DNA of 64,000 bases from Turritopsis dohrnii (Eukaryota; Cnidaria; Hydrozoa; Anthoathecata; Oceaniidae): contig BQMF02000015.1 of NCBI GenBank assembly GCA_027922465.2, forward strand, positions 1,736,001 to 1,800,000, written 5' to 3'. The translations under genes were made by a program, and so were the position numbers. The notes under the pieces are model-generated. The model did not search any database. It was not told where the DNA came from and saw only the letters and a program-made list of their open reading frames with translations. This document shows, piece after piece, positions 22,371 to 32,228 of the stretch. Positions within the stretch are counted from its first letter, which is position 1; each line of letters begins with the position of its first letter.

Positions 22371-23471
22371 TAGCGTGATGCAAAGTTTAGATTTCTTTGA
22401 GATTAGTGACTTTAAGCTTAATAAAAATTAAATTAATAAAAGGGAAGCCCTTTATAGAAAGTTCGGTTTTGTCATTATTCTCTATTTTATAAAAAAACAA
22501 CTTTTTAAAATGTTTAATGCACCCTTGTTCTAAAAATTCGCGGGAATTTAGAATTTTTCGAACACCAAATGAAAACTTTCGGAGATCAAACAAAGAATCG
22601 TTGAAGAACGAAGTGTTTTATTCCGAAGGTTTTCCTTGTGATTAATTCTTGCTGTTTGAAGATAAAGACTGTTCAGCTAAGTACCTTTTACTTTTAAAGT
22701 TTTCCTCGATAATTTGCTATAGTGTTATTGATTTATACATTTGATTATTTGCTTCCTAATTTTGCTAGCTAATGGTCCATACTAACACAGTTTATGGTGG
22801 TGGTGGGGAACAACAACATACTAGTTTTATGTATGTGACGGTTTGAGGGAAAATCATAACAAGTTATAATTTCTGATAAATACGTTTAATCCAATACCTT
22901 TTTTAAGAACGCAAAGTGGATTTTTAGAGTGGAACACTTCAACACATAAGTGGTGGAATTACCCGCATCAAAAAAAATCAGGGCATGCTCTTTCGGTTTG
23001 GGTGAAGCACTCCGATTATTTCTCGACATCTTTTTATCAAAACATTGTGAATACTTTGCTTTTAAAAAGTTGTTTTTTTTATCACTCAACATCAATTTCA
23101 TGCGTTCGAAAATTTGTTCTAAAATTTTTGCAGTGTCATTGTGGATGGTTTCTACTTATTGGGAGTGGGTTTCCCAGCTCGTGAATATAATATAAGTTTA
23201 ATTTTGCCTTGACACACCATCACCAAACTTTCTAATTTTGAGGTTGAAATATTGGAAGTTATAACTTCTGGGTTTTAAGGTAAATGGAGACGGCAAACAA
23301 ATGCCATTGTAGATGCTAATAAAAACCAGTCATGTGTTTCAGAATTCAAAACAAATTTCTTTCTAGATGCCGTTTTGAAGAACTATGCTACTTCAACAGC
23401 TTCTCACATACGAGAGTGATGGGGGTTGTGTTGAAACAATAATCAGTTCGGATGACTTATTTGATTAGTAA
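22371..23471. other. Non-coding AT-rich stretch
   Basis: No gene or repeat structure that I can support. The short ORFs have no motif. Confidence 0.5.
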
Positions 23472-23817
23472 TCTATATATTAATAGCCGATTCTCTGTCT
23501 GTCTGTCTGTCTGTTTGTTTGTTTGTTTGTTTGTAAGTCACGCAAAATGGTAGATTGAGTTGTGAGCAAAATTATTTCTTTTTTTGTGTGCGACGTGAGT
23601 TCGAAGCAAATACATTGTAACCCCAATCGAACGTGACTTTTTTTGGCTGATGAACTAATAGGAATAACGTTTTGTTTTTATCATTATTAGGCTGTTTTAG
23701 CAAGACGACGCGGACGTCATTACAAGACGGCGTTGTCATTACAGAATGACGCGTCTTCGATTTTTCGAAACTTTGTTTTAGCGCGAATTTTGAAAAGAGG
23801 ACGCGGTGTAAACAAAT

Positions 23818-24904
23818 ATGGCGGACTTAAATGGATTGCGGAGAGTGAGAGAGCTGCTCCTCATTCTGTATGCAAATGATTTTTTAGACGATGAAGAATT
23901 TTTATTTCTTTATGATGCAAATTATTCGAGAGAATTATATCCCTACTGGAACTTTACGAGATTTGATATAAACGATTGGGATGATACTAAATGTAGAACT
24001 GAACTCAGATTTGCAAGGAAAGATCTTAAGCAGGAATGAGCTTAAGCATGTGTTTGGAATTCCGGAAAAAATTGTGACAGTGCAAAGAACTACATGTTCT
24101 GGAATGAAAGGTTTATCATTCTTTTAAAGAGACTTGCCTATCCTTGTAGATTTTCAGACATAGCAGCACTTTTTGGAAGAAATCCAACAGAAATTTGCCT
24201 TTCACTTTGTTTTAGACCATATGTACAATTTTCATAATCTCCTCCTTATGCAGTGGGACCAGCCATTTTTGCAACCACCAGCTTTGAATGAGTACGCTCA
24301 AGCAATTCATGACAAAGGAGCACCTTTAAACAATTGATTTGGATTTGTTGATGGAACAATATGTCCAATTCTTAGACCAGAAACAAATCAAAGGATAGTT
24401 TATAATGGACATAAGCGAACTCATGCTTTAAAGTTTCAAAGCCTTGCTTTACCAAATGGCCTTATTGGTAGTTTAAGTGGTCCCTTCGAAGGGAAGCGCC
24501 ATGACAGTGCTATGCTTCGTGAATCTGGACTTCTTGTTAACCTTCAACGTAATGCATGGAACGGTCATGAACCTTTATGTATATATGGAGACATGGCATA
24601 TCCTTTGAGTGTACACCTACAAACACCATTCACAAATGCAAGGCTAACTCAAGATCAGAAAAATTACAACAAAGCCATGAGTTCTTTGAGAACTTCAGTA
24701 GAATGGTTATTTGGAGAATTGAAAAACTTTTTAAAATTTGTTGACTACAAAAAACAATTAAAAATTGGTCTTAGTCCAGTTGGAAAACTATTTGTAGTCT
24801 GTGGTTTGTTGCATAATGCACGTGCTTGTTTGTATGGAAACTTAGTGTCAGAATATTTCAATATTGACCCACCAAGTCTGAGAGAATATTTTCAAAGACC
24901 ATAA
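23818..24904 (+). pseudogene. Harbinger transposase (HARBI1-like, DDE_Tnp_4), decayed
   Basis: ATG 23818 opens an N-terminal part (MADLNGLRRVRELLLILYANDF) to 24039. Frameshifts follow: LKHVFGIPEKIVTVQRTTCSG, then RLAYPCRFSDIAALFGRNPTE, in different frames. In the catalytic part, FGFVDGT (first Asp) comes directly after a TGA at about 24337, where Trp is expected. Then come GPFEGKRHDSAML, YGDMAYPL and SVEWLFG, which fit the remaining acidic motifs. It ends at 24904. At least two frameshifts and one nonsense codon make it inactive. The family catalyses cut-and-paste transposition with a partner Myb-like protein. Confidence 0.85.
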
Positions 24905-25345
24905 AACTTTGTAAACAAACAGTTTTTATTTATACTATCTACTAGTTTTTACAATACAATATTAACAAGTTTATCATAACAACAAACAATGTACAAGTTT
25001 GTGAAATTTCTTAGAATTTTATAGAAATTTCTTAAAATAAAAGCTTTGTTTAATTCAGATTTGAACACATCAAAACAAAAGTTTCTAGGAATTTTAACCT
25101 CTTCATCAAAATCTTTATAAAACAGAACTTCTGGAAATTAATGTTAAAAAAGTTGCCGAGTGTAGTTATTTGACAACAAGTTGTTTATTTTTTTAAAAAG
25201 TGTATACTTTTGGATAGGTTTCACTTAAATAATTCCTATCAACTCAATAAAAAAAGAGTTCAAAGAAGAACAGAATATAAACAAAATAACTTGACAGGCT
25301 TAACAAAACAAGTTTTAACTTAACATATATATCTTTCCAGCAAGT
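24905..25345. other. Intergenic part of the Harbinger element
   Basis: AT-rich sequence between the converging genes, with no ORF. It presumably holds both 3' UTRs. Confidence 0.6.
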
Positions 25346-26303
25346 TTACTCTTTTTTCTTATCAAACATTATTTTGAACTGTTCTTGTTGCTGTTGCATC
25401 ATGAAGAGAAACTGTTGTTGCATCAATGTTTGTTGTTCCTGCATGTTTTTCAAAATATTTGTAAATTCTGCTTGTTGATTTCGTTTCATTTTTAGTTCCT
25501 CTTCTTTGTATTTCTGGTCTACTTCTAATTTACGGTTTAGAAAATCAATAGTGTCTGAAGTTGACCTACGAGATCTCTTTTCCTTAGGAGAAGTGTCATC
25601 AGACTTTCTTTTCAATGTTTCACTATGTCGTTCCATAGCGGATTGTCGAATTTCTAAAGATTTATTTCGTTCAGCTTCAACTGTTGCTTTTTTTGATTCT
25701 GTTCCTCAGCATGCTGTCGATCAGATTCTTCAGAAAGATTTGTCAGTTCTTCTAACAACACATCACGTTCTGAAACTTCTTCTCCCCCTTGTCCTGTACT
25801 TCGGATTTCTTTGTTATGGCTGCAGTATGATTTTTACTAACGTTTGTGAATCTATCTCTTACACCTCTTTTTGTAGCACAGTTGTTGAACTCTTCCAAAC
25901 TGTTTAAGGTCGTTGCTATGCTTTGTAGGATTACTCCTCTCTCCCCTGGAGCCTGATTTATGCCAAAAGAAGTCTTGGGATATCATTTCTCTCATTAACA
26001 ATATATCCTTTGCATCATTTCAGATCATAACAGGTCTAAATAATAAAAACACAGTAACAGTATGCAGTATGTGATCCTAACCATGTGACCCTTTCATGTT
26101 TACATACATATCCTGTGTGAAAAAAACTTGTAATGCTATTTGTCTGACAGAAACCGACATAAAATTAGATAATACATACACACATCTCCTTAAAAAAAAT
26201 ATATCGATATATATTCACCAAAAATGATCCATTAGTACTATATACAGCTTACTTTCTGGCAGCATGAGCTACAGGATCTTCACGTTCTGCAGAAGACGCC
26301 ATT
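25346..26303 (-). pseudogene. Harbinger Myb/SANT-like DNA-binding protein, decayed
   Basis: On minus, exon 1 starts at an ATG near 26303 (MASSAEREDPVAHAARK) and ends at a GTAAGC donor. A TTATTTAG acceptor near 26035 fits an intron of about 210 bp. The next exon reads KDILLMREM, QAPGERG and NNCATKRGVRDRFTNVSKNH, the trihelix/Myb pattern of these proteins. A TGA lies near 26020 and frameshifts lie near 25760. The end is a Gln-rich coiled coil (MQEQQTLMQQQFLFMMQQQQ), stopping at 25346. In Harbinger this protein brings the transposase to DNA ends and to the nucleus. Confidence 0.75.
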
Positions 26304-27162
26304 TTCAATGATATCAGGTTGTGAACGCGACGTGAAAAATGCTACGACGTGAAAAACATTAGTGTCCAGTCTTTTTTTACTCCCAGGAAACCCCAAACTA
26401 GCGTTCGCGTCGTCTTGCTAAAACAGCCTATTGTTAGTTTTATATTCCACGTTGACTTGGCTTTGAAAACAGTACATCAACTAAATACAAAGAAACTAAC
26501 TGATTAAACATTTTGGACAAAAAGCAGCAGTGGCAGAACGTGGCAGCATGTTCGGTTTGCCACTATCTCTTGCCTGACTGTCTGAGACGGGTGAACTTTT
26601 TTTTGAGCAATCAAAATGTTTAAAAACCGATAGGTAAAAAAAGAGTATTATATCAAAACAATTTTTTTTTTTTTTTTTTTTTGCTTTTCTTTTAACAAAT
26701 TAATTTCTTCTTTTAATTGTTAAGCGTTCTGATCGAATGTTTTTTATTCTATTTACGAGCCGTTTATAAGGAAATTTGACGTTTATTGATACAGTGATAC
26801 AGAGCAGGTGAACATCGAACATTTTCTCTCTGCGTTTTGAGTGTATTGTTAAACTGATATTTGATTGGTTTAAAATCGTAAATAAAAACCACGTGAAGTT
26901 CACGTTCGGAATGCATTGTGTAAAGCAAGAAAGTCTACTAACATTTTAAATGCGACCGCGACAATGGACGGCTGAGTTAAGAACATGCAAGATTTGAAAC
27001 ACCAGGAACGTATTTCTCTTCACGTGCAAACTAGCTTTATTAAGCGATAAAGCCAGCAGCAAAGGAAGTCTTATCGCTGGTTTTAAGTGCAATAATTTGG
27101 AGCAGGTGATGATACAACGCAAGCTGAACATGGGCGGCGAGCGACGCCGCCTTGGCGGCTAG

Positions 27163-28027
27163 TCTATATATTAATAGCCGATTCTCTGTTTGTCTGTCTG
27201 TCTGTCTGTTTGTTTGTTTGTAAGTCACGCAAAATGGTAGATTGAGTTGTGAGCGAAATTATTTCTTTTTTTGTGTGCGACGTGAGTTCGAAGCAAATAC
27301 ATTGCAACCCCAATCGAACGTGACTTTTTTTGGCTGATGAACTAATAGCAATAACGTTTCGTTTCTATTATTTTGTTAGTTTTATATTCCACGTTGACTT
27401 GGCTTTGAAAACAATACATCAACTAAATACAAAGAAACTAACTGATAAAACATTTTGGACAAAAAGCAGCCGTGGGAGAACGTGGTAGCATCTCGGTTTG
27501 CCAGTGTATCCTAACGTATCCTTGCCTGACTGTCTGAGACGGGTGAACTTTTTTTTCGAGTAATGAAAATGTTTAAAAACCTATAGGTAAAAAAAAATAT
27601 CATAAAACAAAATATTTTTTTTTGCTTTTGTCATAATAGTTGTCTTTAATCGATTTCTTTTAATCTATTTTATTTTATATCAGATCGAACGTTTTTTTTA
27701 TTCAATTGATTCATTTAGCACGTGCCTTTTCTTCTCTCCTCCCGTGTGATCTTTTTAAGAAGAGAATCCATTTTCCCCTTACGTTTGATAGCACCCATGT
27801 TAGAGCGCGTAACTTTTTTTAAACAAAAGTTAATAAAAAGTTGAAGTTCTCTCTCTATACGTTTTGAGTGTATTGTTACACTGATAAAAGATTGGTTTTA
27901 CCAGAGGTTGTGACTTCGAATCTGCTTCTGGTTGTACGAGCCGTTTATAAGGAAATTTGACGTTTATTGATACAGTGATACAGAGCAGGTGGACATGGGC
28001 GGCGAGCGACGCCGCCTTGGCGGCTAG
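27163..28027 (+). mobile_element. Non-autonomous Helitron, unit 2 (type B)
   Basis: It begins TCTATATATTAATAGCC directly after the CTAG of unit 1, and ends with the same hairpin and CTAG (28024-28027). Length is 865 bp. The 3' half (ACCAGAGGTTGTGACTTCG, then CGAGCCGTTTATAAGG) matches unit 4 but not units 1 and 3. Confidence 0.85.
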
Positions 28028-29024
28028 TCTATATATTAATAGCTGATTCTCCGTCTGTTTGTTTGTCTGTCACGCAAAATGGTAGATTGAGTTGTGAGCG
28101 AAATTATTTCTTTTTTTGTGTGCGACGTGAGTTCGAAACAAATACACTGCAACCCCAATCGAACGTGACTTTTTTTGGCTGGTGAACCAATAGAGATAAC
28201 GTTTTGTTTTTATCATTATTGTTAGTTTTATATTCCAAAGACCACCGTTGACTTGGCTTTGAAAACAATACATCAACTAAATACAAAGAAACTAACTGAT
28301 TAAACATTTTGGACAAAAAGCAGGAGTGGCAGAACGTGGCAGCATGTTCGGTTTGCCAGTGTATCCTAACGCTTTCGTGACTGTCTGAGACGGGTGAACT
28401 TTTTTTCGAGCAATCAAAATATTTAAAAACCGATAAAAAAAGAGAATCATGAAACAAAATATTTTTTTTTTGCTTTTGTCTTAATAGTTGTCTTAATTTC
28501 TTTTAATCGATTTCTTTTAATCTATTTTAATCTGATCGAACGTTTTCTATTCAATTCATTCATTTAGCACGTGCATTTTTTTCTCCTCCCGTGTGATCTT
28601 TTTAAGAAGAAAAGCCATTTTTTCACCTACTTCTGACAGCACCCAAGTTAGAGCGCGTAAAACAAAAGCTAATAGTAAGTTGAAAAGTTTTTTCTGTTTT
28701 GAGTGTATTGTTAAACTGATATTTGATTGGTTTAGAATCGTAAATAAAAACCACGTGAAGTTCACGTTCGGAATGCATTGTGTAAAGCAAAAAAGGCTAC
28801 TAACATTTTAAATGCGACCGCGACAATGAACGGCTGAGTTAAGAACATGCAAGATTTGAAATACCAGGGACGTATTTCTCTTCACGTGCAAACGAGCTTT
28901 ATTAAGCGATAAAGCCAGCAACAAAGGAAGTCTTATCGCTGGTTTTAAGTGCAATAATTTGGAGCAGGTGATGATACAACGCAAGCTGAACATGGGCGGC
29001 GAGCGACGCCGCCTTGGCGGCTAG
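28028..29024 (+). mobile_element. Non-autonomous Helitron, unit 3 (type A)
   Basis: Same termini as unit 2, 997 bp. Its 3' part (ACCACGTGAAGTTCACGTTC, GCGACCGCGACAATG) matches unit 1. No insertion at the Harbinger target, so it serves as an empty site. Confidence 0.85.
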
Positions 29025-29873
29025 TCTATATATTAATAGCCGATTCTCCGTCTGTTTGTTTGTTTGTTTGTTTGTTTGTAAGTCACGCAAAATGGTGGAT
29101 TGGGTTGTGAGCGAAATTATTTCTTTTTTTGTGTGCGACGTGTGTTTGAAGCAAATACATTGCAACCCCAATCGAACGTGACTTTTTTTGGCTGATGAAC
29201 TAATAGGAATAACGTTTTGTTTTTAGTATTATTGTTAGTTTTATATTCCTAGGACTACGTTGACTACGTACAATACATCAACTAAATACAAAGAAACTAA
29301 CTGATTAAACATTTTGGACAAAAAGTAGCAGTGGCAGAACTTGGCAGCATGTTTGCCAGTGTATCCTAATGTATCCTTGCCTGACTGTCTGAGACGGGTA
29401 AACTTTTTTTCGAGCAATCAAAATGTTCAAAAACCGATACGTAAAAAAAGAGTATCATGAAACAAAATATTTTTTTGCTTTTCTTTTAATAATTTAATTT
29501 CTTTTTTTTTAATTGTTATGCGCTTCAGATCGAACGTTTTTTTAATTCACTTTATTCATTTAGCACGTGCCTTTTTTTCTCTCCTCCCGTGTGATCTTTT
29601 TAAGAAGAGAAACCATTTCCCCCCTTACGTTTGATAGCACCCATGTTAGAGCGCGTAACTTTTTTAAAACAAAAGCTAATAAAAAGTTGAAGTTCTCTCT
29701 CTATACGTTTTGAGTGTATTGTTACACTGATAAAAGATTGGTTTTACCAGAGGTTGTGACTTCGAATCTGCTTCTGGTTGTACGAGCCGTTTATAAGGAA
29801 ATTTGACGTTTATTGATACAGTGATACAGAGCAGGTGGACATGGGCGGCGAGCGACGCCGCCTTGGCGGCTAG
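29025..29873 (+). mobile_element. Non-autonomous Helitron, unit 4 (type B)
   Basis: Same termini, 849 bp, with its 3' part like unit 2. The terminal CTAG (29870-29873) is followed by T, so the array as a whole lies between host A and T, as Helitrons do. Confidence 0.85.
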
Positions 29874-30060
29874 TTTATTTAATTTATTTAGCTGTAATTT
29901 ATTTAACTGTTTCTGTTATATGTAAAGAATTTATGATTGATTTTAATTATTATTTACACTGAAAGAATACCTATTTCTTTTCAATATTCGTTTTCTACTT
30001 TTTTGCCCTGGTACGACTTGACGACCGCTAAGAGCGTGCTTTTACTGTGCCCCCTGAAAT
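29874..30060. other. Non-coding AT-rich stretch
   Basis: Short AT-rich sequence between the Helitron array and the GACGTC MITE; nothing recognised. Confidence 0.5.
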
Positions 30061-30352
30061 GTCAATTTTTTACAGAGGTCTTTTGGAGACGTCTTTGAAA
30101 CGTCTTTTCAGGACCAGTTAAGACGTCTCTAAGACGTCCTCAACTAGTCTCCAGGTGTAACACCGAAAGACGTCTTTTATGGACGAGAAAAAGACGTCTT
30201 TCGAAAACGTCTTTGAGACGTCTTACTCTCGTATCTAAAAGACGTCTTTTGTTGTTACACCTGGAGACTAGTTGAGGACGTCTTAGAGACGTCTTAACTG
30301 GTCCTGAAAAGACGTCTCAAAGACGTCTTCAAGACGTCTTGTGTTGACTGGA
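30061..30352. mobile_element. GACGTC-rich palindromic MITE
   Basis: GGACCAGTTAAGACGTCTCT... at about 30110-30170 returns as its reverse complement at 30253-30312, around a centre near 30213. GACGTCTT occurs many times. The right edge GACGTCTTGTGTTGACTGG mirrors the left edge of the 21501 array. The left edge is degenerate. It has no coding capacity. Confidence 0.75.
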
Positions 30353-30769
30353 TAAGTTGGCTGCTATTATTAGTAAGCGGCTTTAGCACACTGAGTATTA
30401 AAATCGACGTTTTGCTTTTGTTTTTTTGGGTTTTTTTCCAAACTTTTGATGCACACGGGCTAGATAAAATAGCATGTAACTGTCCAACGGCAAAAAAATC
30501 TATTGTTTAGGACTAGACTCGGAATAAAATAATTAAATCACACGAAGCACGGCTGCCACGTCGTGTAATAATACATCAGAAAAATGGACGCTATTCTAGC
30601 CTACGGTCAGGGTGCCTAGAATTCACAGGCAGTTGATGTGCGTTCTTTAAAGTAGTCTACATGAAGGCGCGACCAGAAGCACTACCACGAGGTTCGCTTT
30701 CCGTATTTCCACATGTTCAGCGTGGAGTGCTGTTTCTTCTGAAACTGATTCAAATTTTGTCGTAGATTT
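30353..30769. other. Non-coding stretch
   Basis: No gene is supported. It contains a T-rich tract near 30420-30440 and slightly more GC-rich sequence near 30590-30740. Confidence 0.5.
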
Positions 30770-31175
30770 TGGTTGAGTAAATTATATACTTTATAAATTC
30801 AGTACATTCTATAGATTACTTCTGGTGTTCATATTCAGTGTTATAAAATACCTTTTAGTTTACAAATTAACAGTAGATTCTACAAAGTATCTCTGCTGCT
30901 CTGCCTTGCGTACAAATTAAGTACGTTCTATAAAATACCTATGGCGTAAAAACTAAGTACGTTCTATAAAGCACTTCTTTTCTCGCGTATATACAAATTC
31001 TGTACGTTCTAAAAAAATACCTTGGGTGTAACAGATTCAGTACCTTCTATAAATACCTTCTAGTGTACACATTTAGTACATAAATTCTAAGAAAACACCT
31101 CTAGTGTACAGATTTAGCACTTCCTACAAATGCCTCTGTAATACATATTCAGTGTGCTCTATATAAATATCTTTG
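30770..31175. repeat. Degenerate tandem repeat upstream of Helentron 1
   Basis: Around nine imperfect units of roughly 40-50 bp follow the pattern ACAAATTCAGTACnTTCTA, then TAAAnTACCTCT. The repeats run up to the start of the protease-like gene. Helentron 2 has a different degenerate repeat in the equivalent place (41930-42400). Confidence 0.7.
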
Positions 31176-31242
31176 CTAAATAACAACATATATATAAAGC
31201 TTCAGTAATACCAGGTTATAACTTAATAACTTAACTTAATCT

Positions 31243-31917
31243 GTGCTAGGCCATTTTCATCAAGGCGACAGTCGTTTTGGTAGTACTGCCGGTATTCAAT
31301 ATACATGCAATTCATTATTTTCAATATTTTGGGCAACCATCCAAAGTGTTTTCGATTGGACAACCAATGATTTAGATAATATTCTAATAAACGGTGACAG
31401 AATTTACAAATCTCTTTATACTCGAAATTATCTTTCCGTAGATGACTTACCTCGTCAAATTGATATAAATGAATCTATTACTCCTGTTAACTTTTTAGAA
31501 CTTCATACATCTGTGGCAACTTTGATACCAGAATATCCTTTCTTAAGGGAAATTTTTAGTGAAATTCCTGATCATAAACCATGCATAATGATTATTAATG
31601 GTTTTACATTTGCTATTTTTCGATCCCAATCTGGGGATAATTGTTATTATTTTGATCCTCACAGCAGAGACAAAAGGGGATTGTCTGTTGATAATGGAAA
31701 GTCTGCGCTTTTAACATTTGAAAATTTGTATCAAATTGAGGCATACATACAAGTTGTATACTTGGAATTTCATAACAGAGAAACTGCTTATTTTCAGTTA
31801 CAATTTATTGATATGTCAATTAACGACGAAGTAAAGGCCGGTCTTAGGACTTCGTTCAGAAATATTGTGCAGCATAATACATATAACAGCCCATCTTGTA
31901 GACATGAAAAGAAATAA
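31243..31917 (+). pseudogene. Helentron 1 OTU-like cysteine protease domain, catalytic Cys replaced
   Basis: The frame reads HFHQGDSRFGSTAGIQYTCNSL, then FDWTTNDLDNILINGD, MIINGFTFAIF and FDPHSRDKRG, to 31917. The Gly/Gln-Cys start, the Trp-Thr-x-x-Asp-Leu-Asp stretch and the late Asp-x-His fit the OTU-like / viral-type deubiquitinase fold known as a Helitron and Helentron accessory domain. The nucleophile position, read from Helentron 2 (GRQCASN), is Tyr here (GIQYTCN), so it is probably dead. There is no ATG at the start of the domain, so the true start is upstream or in another exon. It is followed by a Lys/Glu-rich tract (about 31920-32110) broken by stops. Confidence 0.65.
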
Positions 31918-32228
31918 TATTATCAAAAAGTAAAACAACAAAAAAAAGAAAAGTATCAAAACGTGAAAGAAATGTTGAAGCAGAAATATAAAATGAGAAA
32001 GAAACAAGAAAAGAAAAATATCAAAATGAGAAAGAGAAACGAAAACAGAAATATCAAAATGAGAAAGAGAAAAGAAAAGAAAAGAAACAAAAAGCAAAAG
32101 GAAACAAATAAATATTAACAGATGTGAGCTTTTTAAAAATCATATCAAAGAAGGTCCATTTTAAGTGAGCGTTAGTTGCAATAGATGTCTCTATCACTGT
32201 GAAGAGGTTTATTGCAAAACAATACACA

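Larger units (their letters stand above)
23689..26429 (+). mobile_element. Harbinger (PIF) element with two genes
   Basis: The termini are AGGCTGTTTTAGCAAGACGA (23689 onward) and the same as reverse complement at 26429, with at least 24 identical bases. The flanks are ATT at 23686-23688 and 26430-26432. Helitron units 2-4 carry the uninterrupted TTATTATTGTTAG-type site, which confirms a 3-bp duplication. The two genes face each other: a transposase on plus and a Myb/SANT-like gene on minus. This is the known autonomous Harbinger layout, now decayed. Confidence 0.9.
23472..27162 (+). mobile_element. Non-autonomous Helitron, unit 1 (type A), with a Harbinger insert
   Basis: It starts after an A with TCTATATATTAATAGCC and a TCTG/TTTG microsatellite. 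It ends with the hairpin GGCGGCGAGCGACGCCGCC (27133-27151), 11 nt before the terminal CTAG (27159-27162). TC at the 5' end, a GC hairpin about 10 nt from the 3' end and CTRR are known Helitron hallmarks. Without the 2744-bp insert and duplication it is about 947 bp. No protein is encoded. Confidence 0.85.

Noticed and set aside
25506..25907. Plus-strand ORF opposite the Harbinger Myb-like gene
   Set aside because: The minus strand carries the recognisable RGVRDRF and Gln-rich parts; the plus frame has no motif.
26946..27131. 61-codon ORF repeated at 28808-28993
   Set aside because: Found in Helitron units 1 and 3 only because they are copies; lies in the non-coding 3' part.
21501..30352. Single giant TIR transposon
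   Set aside because: Edges match, but no endonuclease continuation or clear duplication is seen outside, and each edge has its own subterminal repeats; kept only as a finding.
31816..32097. Hydrophobic ORF on the minus strand
   Set aside because: Phe/Leu-rich because it is the complement of a Lys/Glu-rich tract of the Helentron; a shadow.
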